A stretch of DNA of 64,000 nt from JADHLJ01 sp038146985 (GCA_038146985.1 JAYQSQ010000015.1:62001-126000), one strand, 5' to 3'. Positions 35,746-44,843 are shown, counted from the first letter of the stretch. Notes: a model not told the origin generated them from the letters alone. Translations and numbers: made by a program.

Positions 35746-36750
35746 TTACGCCGCCTTGACGCTGCCTTCCGGCAATTCCTCGCCAAAGCACCGCTGGTAG
35801 TACTCGCTCACCGTGGCCCGCTCGACCTCATCGCATTTGTTGAGGAAGGAAAGCCGGAAGGAGAAGCCGATATCGCCGAAGATCACGGCGTTTTCGGCCC
35901 AGGTGATCACGGTCCGCGGCGACATCACAGTTGAGATATCTCCGGCCATGAAGCCCTGGCGCGTCAAATCGGCGAGCGCGACCATGTTCGAGATCGTCTT
36001 GCGGCCTTCCGCACTGTCATAGCTCGGGGACTTCGCGAGAACGATTCCGGACTCCGCCTCGTGGCCGAGATAGTTGAGTGTGGTGACAATGTTCCACCGG
36101 TCCATCTGGCCCTGGTTGATCTGCTGGGTGCCGTGATACAGCCCCGTCGTGTCACCGAGACCGACCGTGTTGGCGGTCGAGAACAACCGGAAATACGGGT
36201 TCGGCGTGATGACCTTGTTGGTGTCCAGCAGGGTCATCCGGCCATCCTGTTCCAGGACCCGCTGAATCACGAACATGACATCCGCGCGGCCGGCGTCATA
36301 TTCGTCAAACACCAGGGCAACCGGATTTTGCAGCGACCAGGGCAGGATGCCCTCGCGGAACTCGGTGACCTGTTTGCCGTCGCGAAGCACGATCGCGTCC
36401 TTGCCGACAAGGTCGATACGGCTGATATGGCTATCCAAATTGACCCGAACGCAGGGCCACTTGAGGCGCGCGGCGACTTGCTCGATATGGGTCGATTTTC
36501 CGGTCCCGTGGTACCCCTGGATCATAACCCTGCGGTTATGCTTGAAGCCGGCGAGGATCGCCAACGTGGTTTCGTGATCGAAGAGATAGGCTTCGTCCAG
36601 AAGCGGCACGTACTCGCTCGCTTCCGAGAAGGCCGGCGCTTTCATGTCGATGTCGATGCCAAAGACCTCGCGGACCGAAATCTCGGTGTCCGGTTTCTCG
36701 ATATGGTGAGCGGGCTTCCGCTCATAGATGTGTGCTGCCGACATGGCCAT
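35746..36750 (-). CDS. cobS: Cobaltochelatase subunit CobS (AAA+ ATPase)
   Basis: This 334-residue MoxR/AAA+ ATPase drives aerobic cobalt chelation with CobT and CobN. It has EVFGIDIDMKAPAFSEASEY near the N-terminus, Walker A QGYHGTGKSTHIEQ (about 78-91), Walker B ALVFDEYDAGRAD (about 144-156), the sensor region RLFSTANTVG and a later arginine-containing MSPRTVITWAENAVIFGD. The ATG at 36750 is used, with a second ATG two codons later. It lies between the DnaJ-like gene and cobT, a recurrent alphaproteobacterial arrangement. Confidence 0.96.
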   Translation of the reverse strand: MAMSAAHIYERKPAHHIEKPDTEISVREVFGIDIDMKAPAFSEASEYVPLLDEAYLFDHETTLAILAGFKHNRRVMIQGYHGTGKSTHIEQVAARLKWPCVRVNLDSHISRIDLVGKDAIVLRDGKQVTEFREGILPWSLQNPVALVFDEYDAGRADVMFVIQRVLEQDGRMTLLDTNKVITPNPYFRLFSTANTVGLGDTTGLYHGTQQINQGQMDRWNIVTTLNYLGHEAESGIVLAKSPSYDSAEGRKTISNMVALADLTRQGFMAGDISTVMSPRTVITWAENAVIFGDIGFSFRLSFLNKCDEVERATVSEYYQRCFGEELPEGSVKAA

Positions 36751-36813
36751 TTCCAGTGTTGTTGGAATGATATTGACCGCCTGGTCCCGGGATCGAAATT
36801 CGGCGGCCCTCGC

Positions 36814-37416
36814 CTAGTTAAGAAAGCGCTTGAGTGTCGTATAGGCCTCGTTGATCAATTTCAACCTCTCTTCGGCTTCCTTGTCACCACCATTGCGATC
36901 CGGATGATTGCGCATGGCGAGTTCCTTGTAGCGGGCTTTGAGTTCCGGCATGGTCACCGGCAAAGTCAGGCCCATCACCGCGGCCGCCCGCGCTTCCGGC
37001 GTGACGGCTTTCTTCTGCTCCGTCTTGGCACCTGCGGGCCCGCCCGGCCCGTCCTCGTCGAACAGACCGAAAGCATCCCTGAATCGGGAAGGATCGTAGG
37101 CGCGGCCGTCGTTTCGTCCGGCGCCGAACCGCCAGCTCGGGCGTTCCCAAGTCGTCGCCCGGCGGATCGCATCCTCCACCTCGTCGTCGGACATGTCCGC
37201 GTAGTAGTTCCAGGATTTATTGTACGCGCGGACATGCTCCAGGCAGAACCAAAAATAGTCGGTCAGCCGGCCCGGTGATTGCGGGGCCCGGTGCACGCCC
37301 TCCTCGGTACAGTCCTTGAAATCGCAAAATCGTGTCGAAACATCGGCCTCGCGGTTTTCCAGCCGCAATGCCTCTTCGCCGTCACGCCCCGCGCTGTATT
37401 TTCTTGCCCGTGCCAA
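36814..37416 (-). CDS. DnaJ-domain protein next to CobS/CobT
   Basis: This protein of about 200 residues has its J domain at the C-terminus: MPELKARYKELAMRNHPDRN with the HPD triad, followed by LKLINEAYTTLKRFLN. The N-terminal part has CDFKDCTEEGVHRAP and DYFWFCLEHVRAYNKSWNYY, a cysteine-containing conserved block seen in this alphaproteobacterial family. No ATG fits well. The residue pattern (ARARKYSAGRDGEEALRLEN) suggests a TTG at 37416 or 37419 with GGGG upstream. The frame is open further but then overlaps bolA on the other strand. It probably assists folding; its link with CobS/CobT is positional only. Confidence 0.85.
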   Translation of the reverse strand: MARARKYSAGRDGEEALRLENREADVSTRFCDFKDCTEEGVHRAPQSPGRLTDYFWFCLEHVRAYNKSWNYYADMSDDEVEDAIRRATTWERPSWRFGAGRNDGRAYDPSRFRDAFGLFDEDGPGGPAGAKTEQKKAVTPEARAAAVMGLTLPVTMPELKARYKELAMRNHPDRNGGDKEAEERLKLINEAYTTLKRFLN

Positions 37417-37518
37417 CAAGCCGACCCCATGTCCAACCGCGTCCGTCAAGTCTTGCCCAGGACGCCGGTGCATGCCATTCAAGTTTGCACCATAGCCAAA
37501 CCCGAAAGAGAACGCACC

Positions 37519-37779
37519 ATGTCCGTGGCGGATATCATCCGGACCAAACTGACGGCTGAACTGTCGCCCAGCCATCTCGAGATCATTGATGAGTCGCATC
37601 TGCATGCCGGACATATCGGCGCCCGGCCGGAGGGAGAGACGCATTTCAAGGTGATTGTGGTGTCGGCCGCCTTCAAGGGTGAGAGCCGCGTTGCCGCCCA
37701 GCGGCGGATCAACAAGATCCTCGCTGACGAGTTGGCGGGGCCGGTTCATGCGCTCAGCATCAGCGCGTCGGCGCCGTAG
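37519..37779 (+). CDS. bolA: BolA family protein
   Basis: This 86-residue protein has the BolA fold: ADIIRTKLTAELSPSHLEII, then ESHLHAGHIGARPEGETHFK and VAAQRRINKILADEL. BolA proteins partner with monothiol glutaredoxins around [2Fe-2S] clusters and affect iron sensing and cell shape. The histidine in THFKV is the conserved cluster-ligand candidate. The ATG at 37519 has an AAAGAG site. It is divergent from the DnaJ-like gene. Confidence 0.93.
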   Translation: MSVADIIRTKLTAELSPSHLEIIDESHLHAGHIGARPEGETHFKVIVVSAAFKGESRVAAQRRINKILADELAGPVHALSISASAP

Positions 37780-37858
37780 ATCCCTGAAACGAGCGCGTTC
37801 CGCATGGCGGGTTTACGCAACTAAAAATGGACAAGAATAAAACTTGTCTTTTTATGGT

Positions 37859-37871
37859 TGCATATTATGCA
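37859..37871. promoter_or_regulatory. AT-rich inverted repeat upstream of the RHH gene
   Basis: TGCAT-ATT-ATGCA is a perfect dyad in an AT-rich island (about 37820-37875) in GC-rich surroundings, roughly 105 bases before the ribbon-helix-helix gene. It could be an autoregulatory operator or overlap the promoter. Confidence 0.35.
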
Positions 37872-37975
37872 TGACAATGTAGGTTTTATCCGCAACTCGA
37901 AGCCTCGCTTACGTAGCTTCGAGATCCCGCAACGTATCCGGGTGAACCTTGTCGACGCTTGTAAGCAAGAACGTA

Positions 37976-38278
37976 ATGGTTGGGTCGAGACGGACCAGCA
38001 TGCGATTGGAACCGTCCATGTGGGATGCACTCGCTTCGATCTGCGACAGGGAGGGCAAATCGATTCACCGGCTCGCGACGGAGATCGACGAGCGGCGGGG
38101 CAAGACCGCGATGACCTCGGCGGTCCGTGTGTTCGTTTTCGCCTACTACCAGCGGCTGGCCGAAACCATGGAGCAGCGCCTCTCTGGTCAACACTCTCAT
38201 CAATCGGTGCGCCCCCTGCGCGCGGAGGGGCCGGACGGCGCGGGCCCGGTGCTCGACGAGGTCTTCGGCGCGCGCTGA
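37976..38278 (+). CDS. Ribbon-helix-helix domain protein
   Basis: This protein of about 100 residues has a ribbon-helix-helix fold of the RHH_4 type: RRTSMRLEPSMWDALASICD, then GKSIHRLATEIDERRG and TSAVRVFVFAYYQRLAE. The strand SMRLEPSMWDAL would sit in the DNA major groove. Such proteins are DNA-binding regulators, often small and self-regulating; the target is unknown. I use the ATG at 37976. A TTG at 37949 would add nine residues. The C-terminal tail (LRAEGPDGAGPVLDEVFGAR) is probably disordered. Confidence 0.8.
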   Translation: MVGSRRTSMRLEPSMWDALASICDREGKSIHRLATEIDERRGKTAMTSAVRVFVFAYYQRLAETMEQRLSGQHSHQSVRPLRAEGPDGAGPVLDEVFGAR

Positions 38279-38321
38279 TCTCTGCCCGCGCGCCGCGCGT
38301 GAAACGGCGCGCCTTGGCGCT

Positions 38322-38912
38322 TTACGCCGGCGGCGCCTTGTAGAAATCCGGCCAGTACTTCTGAACCACGGGGCTGGATTCTCCAAAAGCGTGGCAGGTA
38401 TTGAGGAGCCGGGGCTTGCCGCCGGAGGCAACCGGCTGATCGCGAGGATCGTCATTCGCGATTTTCGCCGCGCGCCGGGCCTTGGCCTTGGATGAGTGAA
38501 TCGTCTGATAGGCCGTCGTCGCCACCGGCCCCAGCAGTTCCACGAGATGGGTGCATCCATGCACGCCGCCGAGTTGCGCGTGGATGCGCTTGCGCCACCC
38601 CGGGCCGATCGTCAGTCCTTTCAGCCGCTCGAAGTTCACGGTGATGTCCGGACAAATGGAATAGGGGCTGGCATCCGTGGCGGCCTCGGCGTCGCGGACT
38701 TGGAAGTCATTGTCGACCGTCAGGCGAATCCACATGTCGTGAATCGGGGTTCCCGGGTCGACGTGACCACGGTGCTCGTTGTCGAAACCATAGGTCTTTA
38801 CGTCGGTCAAATGACCTTCGATATCCCACAAACCGTCATCGCGCAGATAGCCTTTGCAGGTCACGGTCCGGATGTGCAGGGGCTCTCGCGGCGCGGCGGG
38901 GGATAGCGGCAT
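38322..38912 (-). CDS. DUF2889 domain protein
   Basis: This 196-residue protein matches the DUF2889 pattern: RTVTCKGYLRDDGLWDIEGH near the start, PGTPIHDMWIRLTVDND, then CPDITVNFERLKGLTIGPGW and GGVHGCTHLVELLGPVATTA, with LNTCHAFGESSPVVQKYWP at the end. No function is established for the family. The paired Cys/His residues (GVHGCTH, NTCHAF) could bind metal, but that is my inference. No signal peptide or membrane segment is visible. It is convergent with the RHH gene. Confidence 0.85.
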   Translation of the reverse strand: MPLSPAAPREPLHIRTVTCKGYLRDDGLWDIEGHLTDVKTYGFDNEHRGHVDPGTPIHDMWIRLTVDNDFQVRDAEAATDASPYSICPDITVNFERLKGLTIGPGWRKRIHAQLGGVHGCTHLVELLGPVATTAYQTIHSSKAKARRAAKIANDDPRDQPVASGGKPRLLNTCHAFGESSPVVQKYWPDFYKAPPA

Positions 38913-39007
38913 TTCGGTGTTTCCATGAACCGGGACTGGGGAGGCGGCACTGGCGCCGCGGTGAAGATAGCCGCTTGCCGAAGCCGGTCAACCTCGGGTT
39001 CCAGCGC

Positions 39008-39457
39008 TCAATCTTGTGGCTTGTCGTCCCAGGCGGTGGTGAGGAAAGCATCACGCTCGATCACCGCTTCCTCAAGCTCGGCACGGACGCTCGCATAGAT
39101 ATCGCGAATCGAGACGATACCGACCAGCGCCCCGTCGTCGACCACCGGCAGGTGGCGGTAGCCGCCGCTCTGCATCCGCTCAAGACCGGTCATCACATCG
39201 GCCCCGGGCGCGATGACATCCGGGTTCGCGGTCATGACATCGGCGATTTTCGTGGTTTGTGGATCACGTCTTGCCGCGACCACGCGGAAAACAATATCAC
39301 GCTCGGTGATGATGCCGACCAGATCCCGGTTCCGGGTTATCAGAATGGCTCCGATTCGCCGCTCGGCCATGAGCGTCACGGCATCGATCACCAAATCGTC
39401 CGCGGACAGGGTCGAGAGCGGTTGGGATCCGACGACATCCGGCATGATCCTGCGCAT
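39008..39457 (-). CDS. CBS-domain pair protein
   Basis: This 149-residue protein consists of two CBS repeats (about 18-65 and 82-130): TLMAERRIGAILITRNRDLV with GIITERDIVFRVVA, and GLERMQSGGYRHLPVVDDGA with LVGIVSIRDIYASV. CBS pairs bind adenosyl ligands and regulate enzymes or transporters. No effector domain is attached. It stands upstream of nothing obvious and may act on its own. The ATG at 39457 has GGGGGAACACGG. Confidence 0.9.
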   Translation of the reverse strand: MRRIMPDVVGSQPLSTLSADDLVIDAVTLMAERRIGAILITRNRDLVGIITERDIVFRVVAARRDPQTTKIADVMTANPDVIAPGADVMTGLERMQSGGYRHLPVVDDGALVGIVSIRDIYASVRAELEEAVIERDAFLTTAWDDKPQD

Positions 39458-39592
39458 CCGTGTTCCCCCGACCTTTTCCCGGTGGTGGGCTGGACAGCCG
39501 TCCTAGCTTCCCACCCGCCTGTGCATTGCGCCAACCTCGTGTTCAAGCCCGTCGCGAATGTTAGCGGAGATCCCTTAGCTTCGCCACGGCGA

Positions 39593-40915
39593 TCAGGCCG
39601 GTTCGGATTCGGCCGCCGCCGGCTCCGGTTCGACCTTCCAGACGCGGATCTGCGTGATCTGGTTCCGCTGGCGGCGAAGAATCTTGAAGCGGAACCCGTG
39701 GAACAGGAACTCCTGGCCGACGGTCGGTATCACCCGCGCTTCGTGGAGCACCAGGCCGGCGATGGTCGAGGCATCCTCGTCGGGCAGTCTCCAGTCCAGT
39801 TCCCGGTTGAGGTCCCGGATCGTGACGGCACCGCTCACCAGATACGAGCCGTCGGACTGAACCCTGAGGCCGGGGACAGCGATGTCGTGCTCGTCGTCGA
39901 TCTCGCCCACGATCTCCTCGAGAATGTCCTCCAGGGTCACGACCCCCTGGAAGGTTCCGTATTCATCCACCACCACGGCGAAATGTTCGCGCCGGGCCCT
40001 GAACTCCTGAAGCTGGTCGAGCAGATTGTTCGATTCGGGGATAAACCAGGGCGGGGTCGCGATCTTTTCGATATCGAGGCTCGCGAGATCCTCGCCGTCG
40101 TGGCTGCGGATCGCCCGCAACAGGGCCTTGCCGTGAAGGATGCCGATGATCTCGTCCTGGCTTCCCCGGTAGAGCGGAATTCGGGTGTAGGGGCTCTCCA
40201 TTGCCTCGTCCAGGATGGTCTCCAGCGGCAGATCCGCGTCGATCATCGCGACGTTGCGGCGATGGGTCATGATCTCTTCGACCCATACCTCGCCCAGATC
40301 GAGAATGCTGCGCAGCATGGCGCGTTCCTCGCTGACATCGGCGCCGGGGCCACGGTGAAGATCGATCATGCCGCGCAGCTCTTCCTCGCGCTTGCCCTCG
40401 TCGATCGCGTTCAAGGTTCGCACGCCGAACAGTCTCAGCACGACGACGACGATCATCCGGACGGCGGCGCTGAAGGGTTTGAGAATCCAAACCAGCGCGA
40501 ACACCAGCGGCGCGACCGCCAAGGCCGAACGGTCGGCATTGTTGATCGCATAGGTCTTCGGCAGCACTTCGGCGAAAATCACCACCAGGATGGTCATGCC
40601 CAGAGTGGCATAGGCAACGCCGGCCTCGCCGAACAGGGCGATCATCAGGCTCGTGGCCAGGGCCGAGGCGCAGATGTTGGTGATGTTGTTGCCAATGAGA
40701 ATGGAGCCGATGAGCGTCTCGTTCCGCTCACGCAGCCGAAGAACCAACTTGGCTCTTTCATGGCCACGCAAGGACAGTTGGTGGATCCGCGGCTCCGAGG
40801 CGGCCGTCAGCGCCGTCTCCGACCCGGAAAAGAAGGCGGACAAGAGAATCAGCACAAGGATCGCGGCGATCGTCGCGATGTCTCCTTGATCCAGCAGTCC
40901 GATTTCGAGTGTCAC
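39593..40915 (-). CDS. HlyC/CorC (CNNM) family membrane protein
   Basis: This 440-residue protein starts with a CNNM transmembrane domain of four hydrophobic segments (IATIAAILVLILLSAFFSGS with SETALTAASEPRI). A CBS pair follows (MTHRRNVAMIDADLPLETI; FAVVVDEYGTFQGVVTLEDI) and then the CorC/HlyC C-terminal domain (GEIDDEHDIAVPGL, ALVLHEARVIPTVGQ-like). The family is linked to magnesium or cobalt efflux. The start is GTG at 40915 with an AGGAGAACC site whose first bases overlap the aroB stop, so the two are probably cotranscribed. Confidence 0.93.
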   Translation of the reverse strand: MTLEIGLLDQGDIATIAAILVLILLSAFFSGSETALTAASEPRIHQLSLRGHERAKLVLRLRERNETLIGSILIGNNITNICASALATSLMIALFGEAGVAYATLGMTILVVIFAEVLPKTYAINNADRSALAVAPLVFALVWILKPFSAAVRMIVVVVLRLFGVRTLNAIDEGKREEELRGMIDLHRGPGADVSEERAMLRSILDLGEVWVEEIMTHRRNVAMIDADLPLETILDEAMESPYTRIPLYRGSQDEIIGILHGKALLRAIRSHDGEDLASLDIEKIATPPWFIPESNNLLDQLQEFRARREHFAVVVDEYGTFQGVVTLEDILEEIVGEIDDEHDIAVPGLRVQSDGSYLVSGAVTIRDLNRELDWRLPDEDASTIAGLVLHEARVIPTVGQEFLFHGFRFKILRRQRNQITQIRVWKVEPEPAAAESEPA

Positions 40916-40928
40916 CGGCTCGGTTCTC

Positions 40929-42059
40929 CTAGGTGGTTTCCATCGCCGCGAGGGACCGTGTCAGGATCTCGGCGACGTCGCTCTCTTTGACATCGGCGGT
41001 CACGAAGGCATCGCCGATGCAGCGCGCCAAAATGAACCGCATGCGGCCGGCGAGAACCTTCTTGTCGTGCCGCATGTGGCCGATCAGGCCGTCGGCGGTC
41101 CACTTGCGTGCCGCCGCTATCGAGGCGATGTCGGTGGGCAGACAGACGCGCTCGAAATGGCGTCGCACACGATCCACGTCCTGCCCCGGGCAGAGATCCA
41201 TGCGCCGGGAAAGCTCAAGCGCGAGGATCATGCCGATCGATACCGCCTCGCCATGCAGCACGTCCCCGCCATACCCGGCCTCGGCTTCCAGCGCGTGCCC
41301 GAAAGTGTGACCGAAGTTCAAGAGCGCCCGGTCACCGGTTTCCCGTTCATCCGAAGCCACGACCCGGGCCTTGGCACGGCAACTTTCAACCACGGCGTGG
41401 CGCCGTGCGTCGGCGTTGCCCGCCAGCACCTCGGCACCGTTCTTTTCCAGCCATTCGAAAAATCCCGGATCCCGGATCAGGCCGTACTTCACCACTTCGG
41501 CGTATCCCGCCATGACCTCGCGTTTGGGCAGCGTGTCGAGAACCGAGGTGTCGATAACCACCAGCCCAGGCTGATGGAACGCGCCGACCAGGTTCTTGCC
41601 GTGGGAGGTGTTGATCGCGGTTTTGCCGCCGACGGAACTGTCGACCTGAGACAGCAGCGTCGTCGGCACCTGAACGAAGTCCAGACCGCGCAAGGTGATG
41701 GCGGCGGCAAAGCCGGCGATATCACCGACCACGCCGCCGCCGAGCGCGATTACGAGGCCGTCGCGGCCCACCCTTTCGCTCAGCAGCCAGTCCAGCAACC
41801 GTTCCAGTTGCGCCAGGGATTTGGTGCTTTCTCCCGACGGCAGGATGTAGTGCCGGGTTTCGATCCCGGCGGCGCCGAGGCCGTCCCGCGCCGCCTCGAG
41901 CCAATGCGGGGCGATTCGTTCATCGGTGATCAGGAAGGCACGGCGTTGACCAAACCGGTCGCGCACCGCGCCGCCGAGTTTTCGGATGAGTCCGGCGCCC
42001 ACCAGAATGTCGTAGCCGCGTTCGCCGAGCTCGACCCTCACCGTCTCCACCGCGCTCAT
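40929..42059 (-). CDS. aroB: 3-dehydroquinate synthase
   Basis: This 376-residue enzyme converts DAHP to 3-dehydroquinate, the second shikimate step. It has VIALGGGVVGDIAGFAAA (NAD site, about 95-112), VPTTLLSQVDSSVGGKTAIN, GMAEVVKYGLI-like AGYAEVVKYGLIRDP, and the zinc-ligand region LLNFGHTFGHALEAEAGYG with LHGEAVSIGM. The ATG at 42059 overlaps the aroK stop (ATGA), giving coupled aroK-aroB translation, as is usual. Confidence 0.96.
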   Translation of the reverse strand: MSAVETVRVELGERGYDILVGAGLIRKLGGAVRDRFGQRRAFLITDERIAPHWLEAARDGLGAAGIETRHYILPSGESTKSLAQLERLLDWLLSERVGRDGLVIALGGGVVGDIAGFAAAITLRGLDFVQVPTTLLSQVDSSVGGKTAINTSHGKNLVGAFHQPGLVVIDTSVLDTLPKREVMAGYAEVVKYGLIRDPGFFEWLEKNGAEVLAGNADARRHAVVESCRAKARVVASDERETGDRALLNFGHTFGHALEAEAGYGGDVLHGEAVSIGMILALELSRRMDLCPGQDVDRVRRHFERVCLPTDIASIAAARKWTADGLIGHMRHDKKVLAGRMRFILARCIGDAFVTADVKESDVAEILTRSLAAMETT

Positions 42060-42631
42060 GAACACGCCCCTTCGGCCTGGCCGAAATATTCCAGCAGCTT
42101 GTGATAAACCCGGTCGACGGTGTGCTCGATCGGGCCACGGTAGGACTCTATGGTCAGGTCGGCTTGCGCGTAAACCGGGTAGCGTTTTTCCATGATCGCT
42201 TTCAGCGTTGCCTTGGGATCTTCAGTCTTGAGCAGGGGACGATCCGACCGCCGGGCCACCCTTTCGTACAGGACGTCCAAATCCGCCTTCAGCCAGACCG
42301 ACAAGCCGCGATCGCGGATTTCCCGCCTTGTATCCTCCGACATATAGGCGCCGCCGCCGGTGGCGAGCACGCAGGGCGGGTCGCGCAACAGGCGGGCGAT
42401 GACACGCTCTTCTCCGCGCCGGAATTCTTCCTCGCCGAAACGCGCGAAGAAATCCGCGATCGTGCAGCCCGCCGCTTGTTCGATCTCCTTGTCCGCATCG
42501 ACGAAACGGCTACCGAACAGATCCGCCAGGCGCCGTCCGACACTGGTCTTGCCCGCCCCCATGAGCCCCACCAGAACCACGGTTTTCGGAAGCGTTGATT
42601 TGGATTTCGCGACAATGTCCTGGGCAGTCAT
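42056..42631 (-). CDS. aroK: Shikimate kinase
   Basis: This 191-residue kinase phosphorylates shikimate. It has Walker A GLMGAGKTSVGRRLAD (about 22-37), the shikimate-binding FVDADKEIEQAAGCTIADFF (DxD motif), RRGEERVIARLL, the GGGAYM motif after VLAT, and the lid segment RRSDRPLLKTEDP. I chose the ATG at 42631 because the kinase core follows at once. The frame stays open about 65 codons upstream, without family similarity. It heads the aroK-aroB-corC run. Confidence 0.95.
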   Translation of the reverse strand: MTAQDIVAKSKSTLPKTVVLVGLMGAGKTSVGRRLADLFGSRFVDADKEIEQAAGCTIADFFARFGEEEFRRGEERVIARLLRDPPCVLATGGGAYMSEDTRREIRDRGLSVWLKADLDVLYERVARRSDRPLLKTEDPKATLKAIMEKRYPVYAQADLTIESYRGPIEHTVDRVYHKLLEYFGQAEGACS

Positions 42632-42850
42632 CGAAGGCAAAGACCATGGGAAGTATGAATCGGGAGCACTCGGTGAATTTTGGAGCGCCGTTGAATCGAC
42701 GGCGAGCGCCAAGTATCCTGCCATGATCGTGCCATGAATCGACGGTATCATGATTCTTGGAACCGCCGCTAGATTAAGCCGCCCGGGGCCGGATCTAGGC
42801 GGCTCCCGAAGAGCGCGCGGAGGCATAGGCGAGATCGTGAGAACGAGATC

Positions 42851-42988
42851 ATGAAGGCTGCTGTAATCGTTCTGATCGTCGTGGTCGCGGTGCTGGCCGG
42901 CGGGATCGCGTTTCTTTCAACCTGGAACATTCCGCCGCCGTCGAAACAGGTAGAGAAAGTCATCCCGAATGAGAAGCTGTCGCGCTAG
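42851..42988 (+). CDS. 45-residue single-pass membrane peptide
   Basis: This short open frame encodes 45 residues: a lysine, one hydrophobic helix (AAVIVLIVVVAVLAGGIAFL), then STWNIPPPSKQVEKVIPNEK and LSR. The helix near the N-terminus with a proline-rich, charged tail suggests an inner-membrane anchor with a periplasmic tail. It is divergent from aroK. Its last 20 bases overlap the start of the next gene in a different frame, so translation is probably coupled. I do not recognise a named family. The clear membrane helix and the overlap support a real gene. Confidence 0.75.
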   Translation: MKAAVIVLIVVVAVLAGGIAFLSTWNIPPPSKQVEKVIPNEKLSR

Positions 42989-44843
42989 CTGCGCGAGCCG
43001 TTCCCTGGCGCCGGGCCGTCCGATTGTCACGGCATGCATTGGGATCGCCGCTACGTTTTTGCTGATCTCGGCGCCGGCCGGCGCGCAGGCCCCGCGTTCC
43101 CTGCTGCCCACCAAACCGCTGGACTTCAAGGTCAATCCCGATCCCGGGCGCGCGCCCCCGGCACCCTCGGCGCCAGCGCCCGCGATCCCGCCGGTCGAGG
43201 GCGGTGTAGAGGAGGCGACGCCCGGAAAGTCGGGAATCAGCGTCGATAGTCTGGGCGCGCTCACCGACGAAACCGCCGGCGTGCTTGATGTGACGTCCGG
43301 CGGCTTCGATACCGATTTGTGGAGCGATACGCCGCGCACGGTGATCGCCACGTTGATCCGGCTGTTGCCGGAAGCGCCGGCATCGCGGACGCTTTTGGAC
43401 CTAAGGCGCCGGCTTCTGCTGTCACGGGCGGCCGTGCCCCCTGCGGTGTCTGCTCCAGCCGGCGAGGCATCGCCCGAGTCGCTGCTGCTCCAACGGGTCC
43501 GCGCGCTGTTCCGTTCCGGCGACCTTGCCGGGGCATCGGCGCTTCTCGCGGCCATCCCGCCGAGCCACCAGGAAGAAAGCCTGTCGAAACTCGCCGCCGA
43601 TGTCGCGTTTTTGCGAAACGACACGGGCCGCGCCTGTGAGACGGTGGCAAGATGGGTGGACAGATCGGCGGACCGGTATTGGCAGAAGGCGCTGGTATTC
43701 TGCGAGGCTCTGAACGGCGCATGGGAGAAGGTCGATTTCGGCATGCGTTTGCTGATCGAACTTAACGATGCCGACGAGGTTTTCTTCACGTTGATGCGGG
43801 CGATTGGGGGCGAGACAGGCGCCACCAGGAAAATGCAGGCGAAGGCTCTGCGGCCTTTGGACGTCGCGATGGCACGGGCGGCGCGGGCCGGATTGCCGGA
43901 TCCCGGCGGCGAGACGCCGCCGCGTTGGCTGTTGCGTTCCTTCATGACCGATCCGAGCATCGCGCCGGCGAACCGCTTCGCTTTGGTCGAAACGGCTGAA
44001 GCGGTTGGGATCGCCGAAGCCTCTGAGTTGGTTGCCGTTTACGAGGCCATGCAGGTCAGTCCCGAACTCCTTGAAAGCGCGGCATCCGTCGCCGCCGCCG
44101 ATCCCAGCCCCACGGGCCGCGCGCTGCTTTATCGTGCAACACGGGCGCAAAGTTCGAATTTCGGCAAGGCCCAGGCGATCAAGCAAGCGGTGGACGTCGC
44201 AAGGGACCGCCGCAGCCTCGGTCAGATGGCGCGTGTATATGCACCGATTGCGCTCCAGCTTGAGGTCACCTCGCAGCTCGGCTGGTTCGCGGCCGACGCT
44301 GCGTTGCTCCTGCTCGCGGTCCATGAGTTCGAGGCGGCGAGGCCCTGGCTGGGGCTCGCGGAACGGGAGGCCAGTTTCAGCCCGGAAATCGGAGACGCCT
44401 GGCGGCGGCTTTGGCCGCTGGCGCGGCTGGCCGGCGGGGACGAGATCTCGGAATGGCGCGCGGACCGTCTGCAAGGCTGGTGGGACTGGATGCGCGAGAG
44501 TGATCCCGGCACCGCCAGCCGAAAGGCGTCCTTGCTGTTCGGCCTGCTTGAGGCGCTTGGCGACCCGGTGCCGCCGACCGTCTGGCGCGGTCTGGTCGAC
44601 GGGTTGACTCCCGAGGCCGGACCGGGCCCTGGTTTCGCCGTCGCGCGGGCGCTTGCCGATGCAGTCGACGAAGGGCGCATGGGTGAAACCGTATCGCTCG
44701 TTTCGATCGCGTTCGGTGGCAAGGCCCTGGGCGATCTTCCGGCCTCGATCCTGGTCGACGGCGTTCAAAGTCTGCATGCCCTGGGACTGGAACCCGAGGC
44801 CCGGCGGCTCGCTTTCGAAATTGCGTTGGCCGCGGGTCTATGA
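42969..44843 (+). CDS. Secreted/periplasmic protein of unknown function, helical-repeat-like
   Basis: This 624-residue protein opens with a basic stretch and signal peptide (PIVTACIGIAATFLLISAPA, cleavage near PAGAQA). Next comes a Pro/Ala-rich linker (DPGRAPPAPSAPAPAIPP) and then a long, almost wholly alpha-helical part with Ala/Leu-rich pairs, such as RVRALFRSGDLAGASALLAA and FEAARPWLGLAEREASF, resembling TPR-like solenoids. I know no function. Its ATG lies inside the preceding 45-residue gene, and its stop overlaps the xerD start, so the three are likely one transcript. A role in the envelope is my inference from the signal peptide. Confidence 0.8.
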   Translation: MRSCRASCASRSLAPGRPIVTACIGIAATFLLISAPAGAQAPRSLLPTKPLDFKVNPDPGRAPPAPSAPAPAIPPVEGGVEEATPGKSGISVDSLGALTDETAGVLDVTSGGFDTDLWSDTPRTVIATLIRLLPEAPASRTLLDLRRRLLLSRAAVPPAVSAPAGEASPESLLLQRVRALFRSGDLAGASALLAAIPPSHQEESLSKLAADVAFLRNDTGRACETVARWVDRSADRYWQKALVFCEALNGAWEKVDFGMRLLIELNDADEVFFTLMRAIGGETGATRKMQAKALRPLDVAMARAARAGLPDPGGETPPRWLLRSFMTDPSIAPANRFALVETAEAVGIAEASELVAVYEAMQVSPELLESAASVAAADPSPTGRALLYRATRAQSSNFGKAQAIKQAVDVARDRRSLGQMARVYAPIALQLEVTSQLGWFAADAALLLLAVHEFEAARPWLGLAEREASFSPEIGDAWRRLWPLARLAGGDEISEWRADRLQGWWDWMRESDPGTASRKASLLFGLLEALGDPVPPTVWRGLVDGLTPEAGPGPGFAVARALADAVDEGRMGETVSLVSIAFGGKALGDLPASILVDGVQSLHALGLEPEARRLAFEIALAAGL

